Positions 17,871 through 26,215 of a DNA stretch of 64,000 bases are shown piece by piece (the first letter of the stretch is position 1; each line of letters opens with the position of its first letter). The translations under genes and the position numbers were made by a program. Below the pieces are notes generated by a model. The model saw only the letters and a list, made by a program, of their open reading frames with translations. It searched no databases and was not told where the DNA came from. Source of the stretch: Pelagomonas calceolata (Eukaryota > Sar > Pelagophyceae > Pelagomonadales > Pelagomonadaceae); contig CAKKNE010000006.1 of the NCBI GenBank assembly GCA_918797485.1, positions 930,001-994,000 on the forward strand, in the 5' to 3' direction.

Positions 17871-17926
17871 GACGGAGCACGACCCGTGCATCGCGCGGGG
17901 GCCGGTCACCGATGACGCGGACGTGG
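17871..17926 (+). repeat. Partial copy of the downstream gene's coding sequence in its own upstream region
   Basis: 56 bases here match 19500-19555, inside the gene that starts at 17980, with one mismatch (G for C). The copy lies about 55 bp before that gene's ATG, in no useful frame. It shows a recent short duplication; a regulatory role is possible but unproven. Confidence 0.75.
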
Positions 17927-17979
17927 GCAGCATGGGCATCACCATGGGCCAGCCTTAGCTAGTGCTACGTAGCATAAGA

Positions 17980-20328
17980 ATGCGGCGCTGGCGTGTATTT
18001 TGCCTGCTAGTGCTGCCCGCGCGCGCCCAGCTCGAGCTGTCCGGAGATCATGCGTCGCCGAGCGTTCGGAGATGGCCCACCGACGTGCGCTGCACCGCGG
18101 CGGACGCGACTCTAGAGGTGAGCCTCGACGACACGACGCGCCGCTACGGCCTCGACGACGCCGGCGCCGTCGAGGCAATCGCGAACGCGACGTGGGGACG
18201 CGCCCCGGCGTCGTACCTTACGCGCGCGCACGCGATACGCGTGGGCCTGGCGGCGCTCGCGGAGACGGATCGGCTCCCGGATCTGGTCGACGCGGTCGAG
18301 CGCGGCGGTTTCTTGCACTTCTTCCCGCGGCCTGCCGTCGGGGACGCGTTGCTGGCGCTCGGCGCGCAGCTCTGCGCGTCCACTGAGGGCGGGGTGCACT
18401 GCGACAACGGCATTGAGTTGCGGAAACTCCGCGAAGCTCCATCACAGGTCAACCTGTGGTTCGCGGCCGACCGGAGTCGCGTCAGCGAACGGTGCGCTGA
18501 CGCGCTCGAGAGCCTCCGCGCGACGTGCGCGGACTATGCCGAGTGCGGACGCACGTTTGCACCGACGCGCGCGCGCGCGGACGCCGCGCTGACCGCTATT
18601 CTACATGGTGGCACGGATCCAAACGGAGGCTGCTGGTACGTCGTCGAGCCGAACATGCGCCTGGGGGCCACGGGCGGCATGCGCGCGCTGCACCTCGTCG
18701 CACGTCAGTTGTTAGACCTAGGGCGGTGCGTGCGTGTCGTGACGCTGCGCGACGCATTCGCAGACGTCGTGGCGGAGGGCTCCGCCGACGTGGCGCGGGC
18801 CGTGAACCTGACGGCTGAGGAATTCGTCCAGTGGCACGTGCCCCTGCGGCCGGAGGATACGGTGATTGTCCCGGAGGTCTCGGCAGATTTCGCCGCGGGC
18901 ATCAAGTACCGGTTGATTGACGTGCGCACGCAGGTGCCGATTCCCGGGGCGGCGCAGATCGTTTCCGAGAGCGCGGACGTCGAAGAAACGGTGAGGGACT
19001 ACGAGGCGCGCGGCGGTATCGTCGCGCGCTACTGCATGGCCTTCCAACCGGGCCACGGGCACCGCCCCGAGCCCAGCGTCTCGGTCCACCTAGGCATCTC
19101 CGACTGGTTGCATAGGGCCTTCTCGGGCAGCGGGCCGTGGGCCGAGGTTTCCCTGCACCCGCGCGACCTCGCTGAAGCTGAGCTGTGGCGACGACGCCCC
19201 ATCAACGGGCGCATGGAGAAGAAGCGCCAGGGGCCGCCCCTCGTCGTCTACGACGACGACGTGCACTGGCTCGACGGCGACGAATTTACAGAAGCGCTCG
19301 GCCGGGCATGGGTCGCTTCCAACCGAAGCGGATCGCCGCCGGTCGCCGTTATGTACGACGGCTTCTCCGGCTCACAGAGATACGACCTAATGAAGAACGC
19401 GTCCGTATACGTGGACCTGAATATGCCGGGCCTCGAGGGCGGCATCTCGGAATTCCTCTTCTTCGACGGGGCGCCGCTGATCCCTGACGCGTTCCTTGGG
19501 ACGGAGCACGACCCGTGCATCGCGCGGGCGCCGGTCACCGATGACGCGGACGTGGTCGCAGGACACGTCATGAGGACGCTAGACACGCTCGCGTCGCCGG
19601 AGGGGGCAAAAGCTCTGGCGGTATGCGCGGACCGGAACTTCGCCAAGGCACGTGCTGTCTTTGGGGACTTCTCCGAGACGTGGCGCGCGTACGAGTTAAG
19701 TCGGCGGACGCGGTTCGTGTTCTTTGCGCGCGAGTTCCTCGACTGGCGCTACGCGGCGCCCTTCGTCGCCTCGGCGTTCGCGCGCCACGCGTTCTCCGAC
19801 GTCGTACTGCTGACGCCGCGCGAACTCGAAGGCAGAGCATTTCAGGCGCTACTGGGCGATACCATGGGGGTGGCAATGGCCAGGCTCGGCGTGCGTCGGC
19901 GAGTTCTTTTGGCGGACGTGCGGAACAAGACGGGCGACGCCGTGCTCGAGCACATTTTCCCGACGCTTTCGGCGGTGCGCGAGTTTACAGTTCTAGTCGT
20001 GGGGCGCGCGACCGCGCCTACGCTCGAAGCGCTTGACGCGGCGGCGGCGGGCCTCGAGCCGGGCGCCTGCGCCCCGGGCGACCGCTTCGTGCTCTGCCGC
20101 CGTGGACCGGGCCTCGACGCCGCGCGCGTGGCCTTGATGCTCGTCGCCACCCTGGAGCGACCGGCTCAGCTGGATGCGTGCGGCGATCTCCGGCGCCACG
20201 GTCTCTTTGCCCAGCTCGCGGCCGTGATGTACCCCAACGCCCTCAACGCGCTCGACGAGGCCTGCGGCGACGCCATCGAGGCTGGGAGGCTCCATAACTT
20301 CGGGCGCGCCTTTTACCACGCCGAGTAG
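17980..20328 (+). CDS. Secreted GT-B-like glycosyltransferase with second paralogous domain
   Basis: 782 codons from ATG 17980 (six earlier codons lead to a GTG). Signal peptide MRRWRVFCLLVLPARAQ. Residues about 40-80 carry the shared module in weaker form (ATLEVSLDDTTRRYGLDDAG). The transferase region opens CWYVVEPNMRLGATGGMRAL and contains PPLVVYDDDVHWLDGDEF and ASVYVDLNMPGLEGGISEFL. The last is a donor-site-like segment repeated in the gene at 26216 (SVYVDLHLPGLEAGVCEFAM). The C-terminal domain (RFVFFAREFLDWRYAAPFVA ... ARHAFSDVVLLTPREL) also has a counterpart there. The two genes are therefore paralogues, but this one lacks the C-terminal methyltransferase of the other. Likely lumenal, adding a sugar to a glycan; specificity unknown. 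Confidence 0.7.
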   Translation: MRRWRVFCLLVLPARAQLELSGDHASPSVRRWPTDVRCTAADATLEVSLDDTTRRYGLDDAGAVEAIANATWGRAPASYLTRAHAIRVGLAALAETDRLPDLVDAVERGGFLHFFPRPAVGDALLALGAQLCASTEGGVHCDNGIELRKLREAPSQVNLWFAADRSRVSERCADALESLRATCADYAECGRTFAPTRARADAALTAILHGGTDPNGGCWYVVEPNMRLGATGGMRALHLVARQLLDLGRCVRVVTLRDAFADVVAEGSADVARAVNLTAEEFVQWHVPLRPEDTVIVPEVSADFAAGIKYRLIDVRTQVPIPGAAQIVSESADVEETVRDYEARGGIVARYCMAFQPGHGHRPEPSVSVHLGISDWLHRAFSGSGPWAEVSLHPRDLAEAELWRRRPINGRMEKKRQGPPLVVYDDDVHWLDGDEFTEALGRAWVASNRSGSPPVAVMYDGFSGSQRYDLMKNASVYVDLNMPGLEGGISEFLFFDGAPLIPDAFLGTEHDPCIARAPVTDDADVVAGHVMRTLDTLASPEGAKALAVCADRNFAKARAVFGDFSETWRAYELSRRTRFVFFAREFLDWRYAAPFVASAFARHAFSDVVLLTPRELEGRAFQALLGDTMGVAMARLGVRRRVLLADVRNKTGDAVLEHIFPTLSAVREFTVLVVGRATAPTLEALDAAAAGLEPGACAPGDRFVLCRRGPGLDAARVALMLVATLERPAQLDACGDLRRHGLFAQLAAVMYPNALNALDEACGDAIEAGRLHNFGRAFYHAE

Positions 20329-20626
20329 GGCCCACAGCCCACGGCGGAACTGGTCAGCAACCCAAGGATACGTCGCCATATCATAGCAGGTACCGTGGTA
20401 CCGTACCGTAGGTACCTACGGTAGAGAGAGAAACCTACTAGCCCCTTGCGTCCTGCGGCTTGTAATATGTGTACCCCTTACATAACACTGCGACATACTC
20501 TTGCTACCGCAGTATACGGTACCATGGTACCGTGGTACCGGTACCATGGTACGCGCCAGCTTGTACTCCCACCTACGGCTGCCCGGGAACTGCCCAGCGC
20601 ATGGATGCTCCCTCGCGCATCAGAGC
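20329..20626. other. Intergenic region rich in GGTACC/CCATGG palindromes
   Basis: Between 20389 and 20552 the sequence repeatedly uses GGTACC, GTACCGTAGGTACC and GGTACCATGGTACC, so that both strands read nearly the same and long hairpins can form. A similar GTAC-rich patch lies at 43600-43640 and a weak one at 11985-12005. No gene is apparent; an ATG at 20546 falls inside the palindromes and is not chosen as a start. Confidence 0.6.
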
Positions 20627-22645
20627 ATGGGGGTGATACGCGTGCTGCTGTTTCCGTGCGGCAGCGGCGTCGCCGAAGAACTGTTCGAGGGCTTGCATTT
20701 ACTACGAGACGTCGAGCTCGTGGGCGCGACCTCAAGGTCGGCCGAAGGCGACCACGGGCCCTGCCTCTACAACGAGTACATTACCGACGTGCCGCTCATC
20801 CGCGAAGGGGAGAAGTGTTTCCAAACTCTCCGCGCGATTGTCCGCGACCGGCGCATTGACGTCGTCTTTCCCTGTTACGATGATGCGATCCCGTACCTCG
20901 CGGCGCGGCGCGACTCGCTGGGTTGTGCGCTATCGGCGCCGTCGCTGGAGACGTGTCTCGTGACGCGCTCGAAGCGCCTCACGTACGAACGTTTGGCGCC
21001 CCTCGGCGTCCGGTGCCCAGCGGTGTATGAAGCAGGCGCCGCAGTGTACCCGTGCTTCGTCAAGCCCGAGCGCGGCCAGGGTAGCCAATCCTCGGTCGCG
21101 TGCGGCGACGCGGCCGCACTCACCGAGGCGATGCGCGCGTGCGCGGACCCGCTCGTCTGCGAGCTGCTGCCGGGCGAGGAGTACACCGTGGACTGTGCTT
21201 CCGATAGGGACCGGGGTTTGGTCTGGTACGGGGCGCGGCGGCGAGTTCGCGTGAGAGCCGGCCAGTCCGTCTGCACGGAGTGGTGCGATTTCCAAGGAAC
21301 GCCGGACGGCGATACCGTCAAACGGTACGCGACCCTCATCTCCGACGCGTTCGGTATGAGGGGGGGCTGGTTCTTCCAGCTCAAGCGCAACGCGGCGGGC
21401 GAGCTTGCGCTGCTGGAGGTCGCGCCGCGGCTCGCGGGCGCCGCTGGCCTCGCGCGGTGCCTGGGCGCGAACCTCGCGCAATTGACTCTTCTTGAGATCC
21501 GGAGGGACGCAGCGTGGTCGGTCATGACAAACATTACGTGCTACGCGCCGCGCCTGCGCATGGATAAGGCGTACGCGACCATGCTCGTGCCGGACGCGGC
21601 GGCCGGTGGCGCCACGCCAGGGGCCGCCTACGACACCGTCGTCGTTGACCTCGACGACACGCTCGTCCTGGGACGTGGAGCCGGCCAGCGCGTTAACGTC
21701 GCGCTCGTTGCATTCCTCTTCCAGGCGCGCAATGCGGGCAAGAAGCTCGTCCTCGTCACGCGCTCGGCGAGCGACGTCAGCGTCGTGCTTGCACGGCACG
21801 CGCTCACCGAACTCTGGGCCGAAATTCATCATCTTCGGGGCGGCGAGCCCAAATCCGCGCACGTCCCTCCAACCGCGATCTTCGTCGACGACAGCTTCGC
21901 CGAGCGCCGCGAGGTGGCGGCGGCGACCGGTGTGCCGACGTTCGACGCGACTATGGTCGATGCCCTCGTCGACCGCCGGCTCTGGCGCGCCGCGCCCGCC
22001 ACGTCCGATTCACCGGAAGCGTGCCCGACGCGGTACGAGGTCCGCGACTGCCTGACAGATACGCGAGCGACCGGCGTCACCGTCGCTGCGATCGACGTCG
22101 TCCTCCTCGACGCGCTGCGCGCGCGCGTAGCGTTGCACCTCGACGACCTTGCCGCGCGGCTTCTCGCCGCCCCGGGGGCGGCGCTAGACGTCGCCCCCGA
22201 GATATGGGCAGGCCTACGCGGCGCGCTCCGGCGCGCCAGCGCCCCCACGGCGGTCGTGGACGACGTCCACACGCTCGACGTGGACCCGAGGTCCGGCGCG
22301 ACGATCGTCGCCGACCTCTGCGCCGACAACTCCGAGAGCATCGCCGGCGGTGCCTATCGCTACATCGCCTGTACCGAGGTCCTCGAGCACACGGCCGCGC
22401 CCTGGGCCGCCGTCGTCGAGCTTGCGCGCCTGCTCGCCCCCGGCGGCCTCCTCTACCTCTCCGTGCCCTACAACTTCCGGATACACGGTCCCCTGCCGGA
22501 CGCGTGGCGCATCAACGAGCACGGCATTCGCCACCTCGCCCGCCACGCAGGCCTCGAGCTTGTGGAGCTCAGCGCGTTAGAGACGCCCGGTCGGCCGCTC
22601 CACCCGGTTCACTACACCGTGGTCCTCGCAAAAGACCCCAGTTAG
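20627..22645 (+). CDS. ATP-grasp / HAD phosphatase / methyltransferase fusion
   Basis: 672 codons from ATG 20627 (MGVIRVLLFPCGSGVAEELF), a typical pre-ATP-grasp strand. Earlier in-frame codons lie in palindromic DNA. Residues 1-330 are an ATP-grasp ligase: TRSKRLTYERLAPLGV, YPCFVKPERGQGSQSS, PLVCELLPGEEYTVDC and LALLEVAPRLAGAAG, as in CarB/PylC-like enzymes. Near 338 begins a HAD hydrolase (TVVVDLDDTLVLG with the DxD nucleophile, later TAIFVDDSFAERREV). Near 576 is a class I methyltransferase (YIACTEVLEHTAAPW, LARLLAPGGLLYLSVPYNF). No signal peptide, so cytosolic, unlike most neighbours. ATP-grasp plus HAD pairs occur in bacterial capsule and amino-sugar pathways. Here the protein may ligate an amino or carboxyl group to a precursor; inference only. 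Confidence 0.75.
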   Translation: MGVIRVLLFPCGSGVAEELFEGLHLLRDVELVGATSRSAEGDHGPCLYNEYITDVPLIREGEKCFQTLRAIVRDRRIDVVFPCYDDAIPYLAARRDSLGCALSAPSLETCLVTRSKRLTYERLAPLGVRCPAVYEAGAAVYPCFVKPERGQGSQSSVACGDAAALTEAMRACADPLVCELLPGEEYTVDCASDRDRGLVWYGARRRVRVRAGQSVCTEWCDFQGTPDGDTVKRYATLISDAFGMRGGWFFQLKRNAAGELALLEVAPRLAGAAGLARCLGANLAQLTLLEIRRDAAWSVMTNITCYAPRLRMDKAYATMLVPDAAAGGATPGAAYDTVVVDLDDTLVLGRGAGQRVNVALVAFLFQARNAGKKLVLVTRSASDVSVVLARHALTELWAEIHHLRGGEPKSAHVPPTAIFVDDSFAERREVAAATGVPTFDATMVDALVDRRLWRAAPATSDSPEACPTRYEVRDCLTDTRATGVTVAAIDVVLLDALRARVALHLDDLAARLLAAPGAALDVAPEIWAGLRGALRRASAPTAVVDDVHTLDVDPRSGATIVADLCADNSESIAGGAYRYIACTEVLEHTAAPWAAVVELARLLAPGGLLYLSVPYNFRIHGPLPDAWRINEHGIRHLARHAGLELVELSALETPGRPLHPVHYTVVLAKDPS

Positions 22646-22668
22646 CTACGAGGGGTAATATATGAGTA

Positions 22669-24030
22669 CTATAAACACAGGGAAGTTGCGCGGTCGACCA
22701 CGCCGGCCCGATCCTTCTCCAACGCCGCCTCGGCCCGGTCCAGCTCGGCGAGGCGCACCCGCAGAGCGTCGCGCTCTGTTCCAATGGTGCGGAGTGCGGC
22801 AGCGTAGTGTGACGTGTCGAATTCGCGGGGCGCGAGCGGCGGCGCTGCGGCGTAGTCGCGCCGATGGTCGCGGACGTCGCACAAGGCAGCGACGACGCGT
22901 TCGACGTCGGCGGCGGAGACGACTGTGCCCGTGGGCAGGATCAAGATGTCGCTGTTCAACGCATCCGTCGTTTCTAAATCAAGAGCCGGGCAGTCGAGGA
23001 ACGGCCGCTGCTTGTGAACGCCGGGAAAGAAGTAGCGCTTCGCGTGGACGCCGCGGTCCCGGAGCGCGCGCATGACCGCGTCCCGGTTCAGCCCGAATGC
23101 CGGTCGGACGCGCACGATGACGTACGCGTGCGTATCCCGTTCGTCGTCAAGGCGCGGCTCGTTCCAGTACGTCACCAAATTTGGAATGAGGCCGCGCCGC
23201 CGCAGCGCGTCGCCATAAGCGCGCGCGACGCGCCGATATATGGAAATGGTCGCATCCACACATCGCAAATGCCTCAGCGCGAGCGCGGCGTGCGGCTCAC
23301 TGAGCTTCGCGTTCGTGCCGCCGTGCGCAATAGTGTCCTGGCCGGCGAAGCCGAAGTTGCGCGTGGATATGACGCGCGCAGCGAGCGTTGCGTCGTTCGT
23401 CGCCACGAGGCCGCCCTCGAACGAGTTGAGGAGCTTGGTCGCGTGAAGGCTGAAGACCTCGGCCCGGCCGCGCCCGCCACAAAACGCACCGTCGGCGTGG
23501 CGCGCGCCGAAGGCGTGCGCCGAGTCGTAGACTACGGGCCAGCCGCGCGCCGCCGCAAAGGCTTCGAGCGACGCCGCGTCGCCCGCGCGGCCCCACAGGT
23601 GCGCGGCGACGACCGCTCGCGTTTTGTTTGTTGCCGCTCTCGCGAGCATCTCGGGCGTCGGGAAATGCGTTGCCTCGTCCACGTCCACGAACACCGGCTT
23701 GAGGCCCGCGTTTCGCACCGCGTGCGCCGTCGCGACGAATGTGAACGATGGCAGCAGCACCTCGGCGCCCGGGGCGAGGTCGAGCGCGCGCAGCGCGAGT
23801 TCCAGCCCAATCGTGCCGTTGGCCACCGCGACGACGTACGCAACTCCTAAATACTCGGCCGCTGCCCTTTCCAATCGCACGACGAACGGGCCGTGGTTCG
23901 TGAGCAGCCGTGTGGAGAGGATTTCTGTGATATCCTTCAGGAAGCCCTCCACGTCCAGCACGTTCGGCCGCCCGACCACGAGCGGCTCTTCCGGTGGCGC
24001 CGGCGGGGGCAGCCCGTTCTCCGCGGCCAT
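22669..24030 (-). CDS. DegT/DnrJ/EryC1/StrS-family PLP aminotransferase
   Basis: 453 codons from ATG 24030. An upstream in-frame ATG at 24171 exists, but it overlaps the start of the divergent gene within one CATG and adds an unconserved Cys-rich leader, so the downstream start is preferred. Family motifs in order: FVVRLERAAAEYLGVAYVVA, ANGTIGLELALRAL, EVLLPSFTFVATAHAVRNAG, VVYDSAHAFGARHADG (PLP Asp) and FSLHATKLLNSFEGGL with the Schiff-base Lys. Later come HGGTNAKLSEPHAALALRHL and KRYFFPGVHKQRPF. These enzymes aminate NDP-4-keto sugars or related ketones. The C-terminal 45 residues after the usual end form a short coiled coil (LRVRLAELDRAEAALEKD). No signal peptide; probably cytosolic, supplying an amino sugar precursor. 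Confidence 0.88.
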   Translation of the reverse strand: MAAENGLPPPAPPEEPLVVGRPNVLDVEGFLKDITEILSTRLLTNHGPFVVRLERAAAEYLGVAYVVAVANGTIGLELALRALDLAPGAEVLLPSFTFVATAHAVRNAGLKPVFVDVDEATHFPTPEMLARAATNKTRAVVAAHLWGRAGDAASLEAFAAARGWPVVYDSAHAFGARHADGAFCGGRGRAEVFSLHATKLLNSFEGGLVATNDATLAARVISTRNFGFAGQDTIAHGGTNAKLSEPHAALALRHLRCVDATISIYRRVARAYGDALRRRGLIPNLVTYWNEPRLDDERDTHAYVIVRVRPAFGLNRDAVMRALRDRGVHAKRYFFPGVHKQRPFLDCPALDLETTDALNSDILILPTGTVVSAADVERVVAALCDVRDHRRDYAAAPPLAPREFDTSHYAAALRTIGTERDALRVRLAELDRAEAALEKDRAGVVDRATSLCL

Positions 24031-24169
24031 GGTTCGGCAGATGGTGCAAGCCAGCCAGAGACCACCCTGCAGGCCTGGGGCTGCCAGCGGATGCCCAGCG
24101 CAGCGAGGCAGGCAGCAGCTGATATAGAAGGCAGGTGAGCTGAATAGCTCGATTGCGCGGGCAGCCGAC

Positions 24170-25751
24170 ATGCCCGGCCACCGTGCCTATCGCGCATGGT
24201 TCGTCATTGCAGCCGTGGTTAGTCTAGAGGTGCTTCTTGGGAGAGATCGCACCGTCGTCGACTATGACGGCGGCGACAACGAGGCGCGCGCGCTATTCTT
24301 CTGCATGAATCACGGGGTGGGCGAGGACGAGAACTGCGTGGAACGCCTCGTCCTGGCCGCCCGCGAGCGGAACGAGACGTACAAGAAGGAGAAGACGCCG
24401 TCTTGCGACTACCAGGACACGGATTGCGTGCGCACGTGTGGCTCCCACGACACCAAGGTCGGCGGCGACAACCGGGCGACCATCGAGGCCTTTAGCGAGT
24501 ACGACGACTACTTCGACGCGGAGCCCTGGCGGCCGCAGGGCCAAGACATGGTCGACGCGGTCTACAAGCACATTGTCGAGGACGAGGCGGGTTATGTCGT
24601 GTTCCCACGCTATTTGACGGAGGACCAGACGCGCCAGATGCGCGAGGAGCACGACCGGCTCTTCAACGGCGGCGATTGCGTGCAGCGGCCCGACTCCGAC
24701 GCGGGCGTGGGGACAATATGGGCGGCCGAGGCGTACAGTCCGGTCATCGACGCGTTCGCCGCCGACGAGTCGTTGCGTGCGGCAGCAATCAAGGTCATGA
24801 ACCAGTCCGAGCACGGACGCGCGCTCCTCGCAGAAGGATTCGTCGAGGTGACCAGCACCGCGTTTTATCAGAACATGGCCGCGTGCTCCTACGAGAACGA
24901 GTACGCGAGCCCCCTCTGCGGAATCGTCTCCGTCTCGCCCGCGTTGGCCTCCGCGTTGGAATCTCTGGATCGTCCGCGGGCGTCCCCGGAGCGACAGTCG
25001 ATCTCGACGCAGGTCGGGATACCACCTCGACCACCTCAACATTGGCGTCAAGTCGCTCCTGTACTTGAATGATGTCCGCGGACCGTGTTGAAATCGATGC
25101 CGTGTTGAAATCGATGCTACCCAAAGGGGGCAATCGTCGCCGCAGGTTCGCAAGGAGGAGGGTCCATTCGTGGTCCTGAAAGACTACCCCGAGATCGAAA
25201 ACGAGTGGGGCTTCGCCCAGCCGGATCCGCGGGTACTGCCGGTGTGCGTCGGCGAGGTGGAGTCCACGGGGAAGCGCCCGCTGCAGTTCTCGGAGGACCA
25301 CGTTGCGGACCTGGTCCAACGGAGAAAAGCAAGAGCGGTTGAGATCCATGCGCCCGCGGGCTCGGTCGTCCTCTTCGACATGCGGCCCGTGCACACCGGC
25401 AAGGGCCTGGTGAATTCGACACGCATGTCAGTCGCGAATCGGCGTCGAAGTTTCGCTCGCGAAGGATCCGCGGCATTGCCGCGGTGTCGAATGCGACTCC
25501 CCTTTTTTTCTTCAGCGTCAAACGATTCCACTTTGATGTCGCAGGTCACGAACATGTACGGGATCTACCCGTCGCGCGTCCGACGCGAATTCCCCGGCGA
25601 GTCCGTCAAGGAACACATCCACCGCGTCTTTTCGACCGCCAAAACCACGGACAGTGTCGCCAAGTTTGCCGAGCACGCTGCGCTGGAGGGCGGCTACGTG
25701 CCAAGCTGCGAGCAGATGTCCACGTGGCGGGGACCCGGGCTGCACGTTTGA
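24170..25751 (+). CDS. Membrane-anchored 2-oxoglutarate/Fe(II) oxygenase, four exons
   Basis: Exons 24170-24942, 25013-25073, 25146-25430 and 25545-25751 join in phase to 441 codons; introns are 70, 72 and 114 bp, all GT-AG. The donor of intron 1 could instead be at 24955 (12 bases longer exon, same frame). Intron 3 is open in frame, so retention would be silent. N-terminus MPGHRAYRAWFVIAAVVSLEVLL is a signal anchor. The oxygenase core begins AGYVVFPRYLTEDQTRQM. The iron site HxD comes from exon 2 (GYHLDHLNIGVKSLLYLND) and the distal His and 2OG Arg from exon 3-4 (DMRPVHTGKGLVNSTRMS, then VTNMYGIYP). It resembles PhyH/prolyl-hydroxylase-like enzymes. Without splicing the HxD strand would be lost, which supports the introns. 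Likely lumenal hydroxylation of a protein or glycan. Confidence 0.7.
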
Positions 25752-26215
25752 GGGCCCTCTCTTGTGCGTGGCACCTGAGGCCGGTGGGCTTAGGCAGTGG
25801 GCTTACTAAAAAAAGTGTGTGTAGTAGTATCACTGCCAGTGGCATAGCCTCCGGGATTATATATCTATATATATATTGTCCCATCCTAGCCCTAAGCAAA
25901 GCAATTGTTTATTTAAAAAGGAAGTTATAAAAGGTATAAAAAGGGGCCCGGATAGTAGGTAGATTGCTACCATACTTGTAGCTCAGAAATACCTCCTAAT
26001 GGGTGTTCAGCTGGCTCTAACGGGCCCGGCCGGCGTCTGAGTGTCTGGCCCAGGTCGCAGTGGATGCTACTACATTGCTAGCTACTAAGCTAGGAAGTAG
26101 GCTAGCCTGAGGTAGGAAGTAGGGAGTAGAGGTGGGACTCGGACTCGGAAGTAGACTACTTGTAGTAGGTGGCCTTGCAGCCCTAGCTCCAAGCAAAGTT
26201 ACAAGGGGAAGACAA
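25752..26215. other. AT-richer intergenic stretch between convergent genes
   Basis: Separates the 3' ends at 25751 and 26216. It contains TATATCTATATATATATTG at about 25860-25880, several AAAAGG runs and CTAGTAG-type short repeats. Probably terminator/polyadenylation sequence for both genes. No supported gene. Confidence 0.5.
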
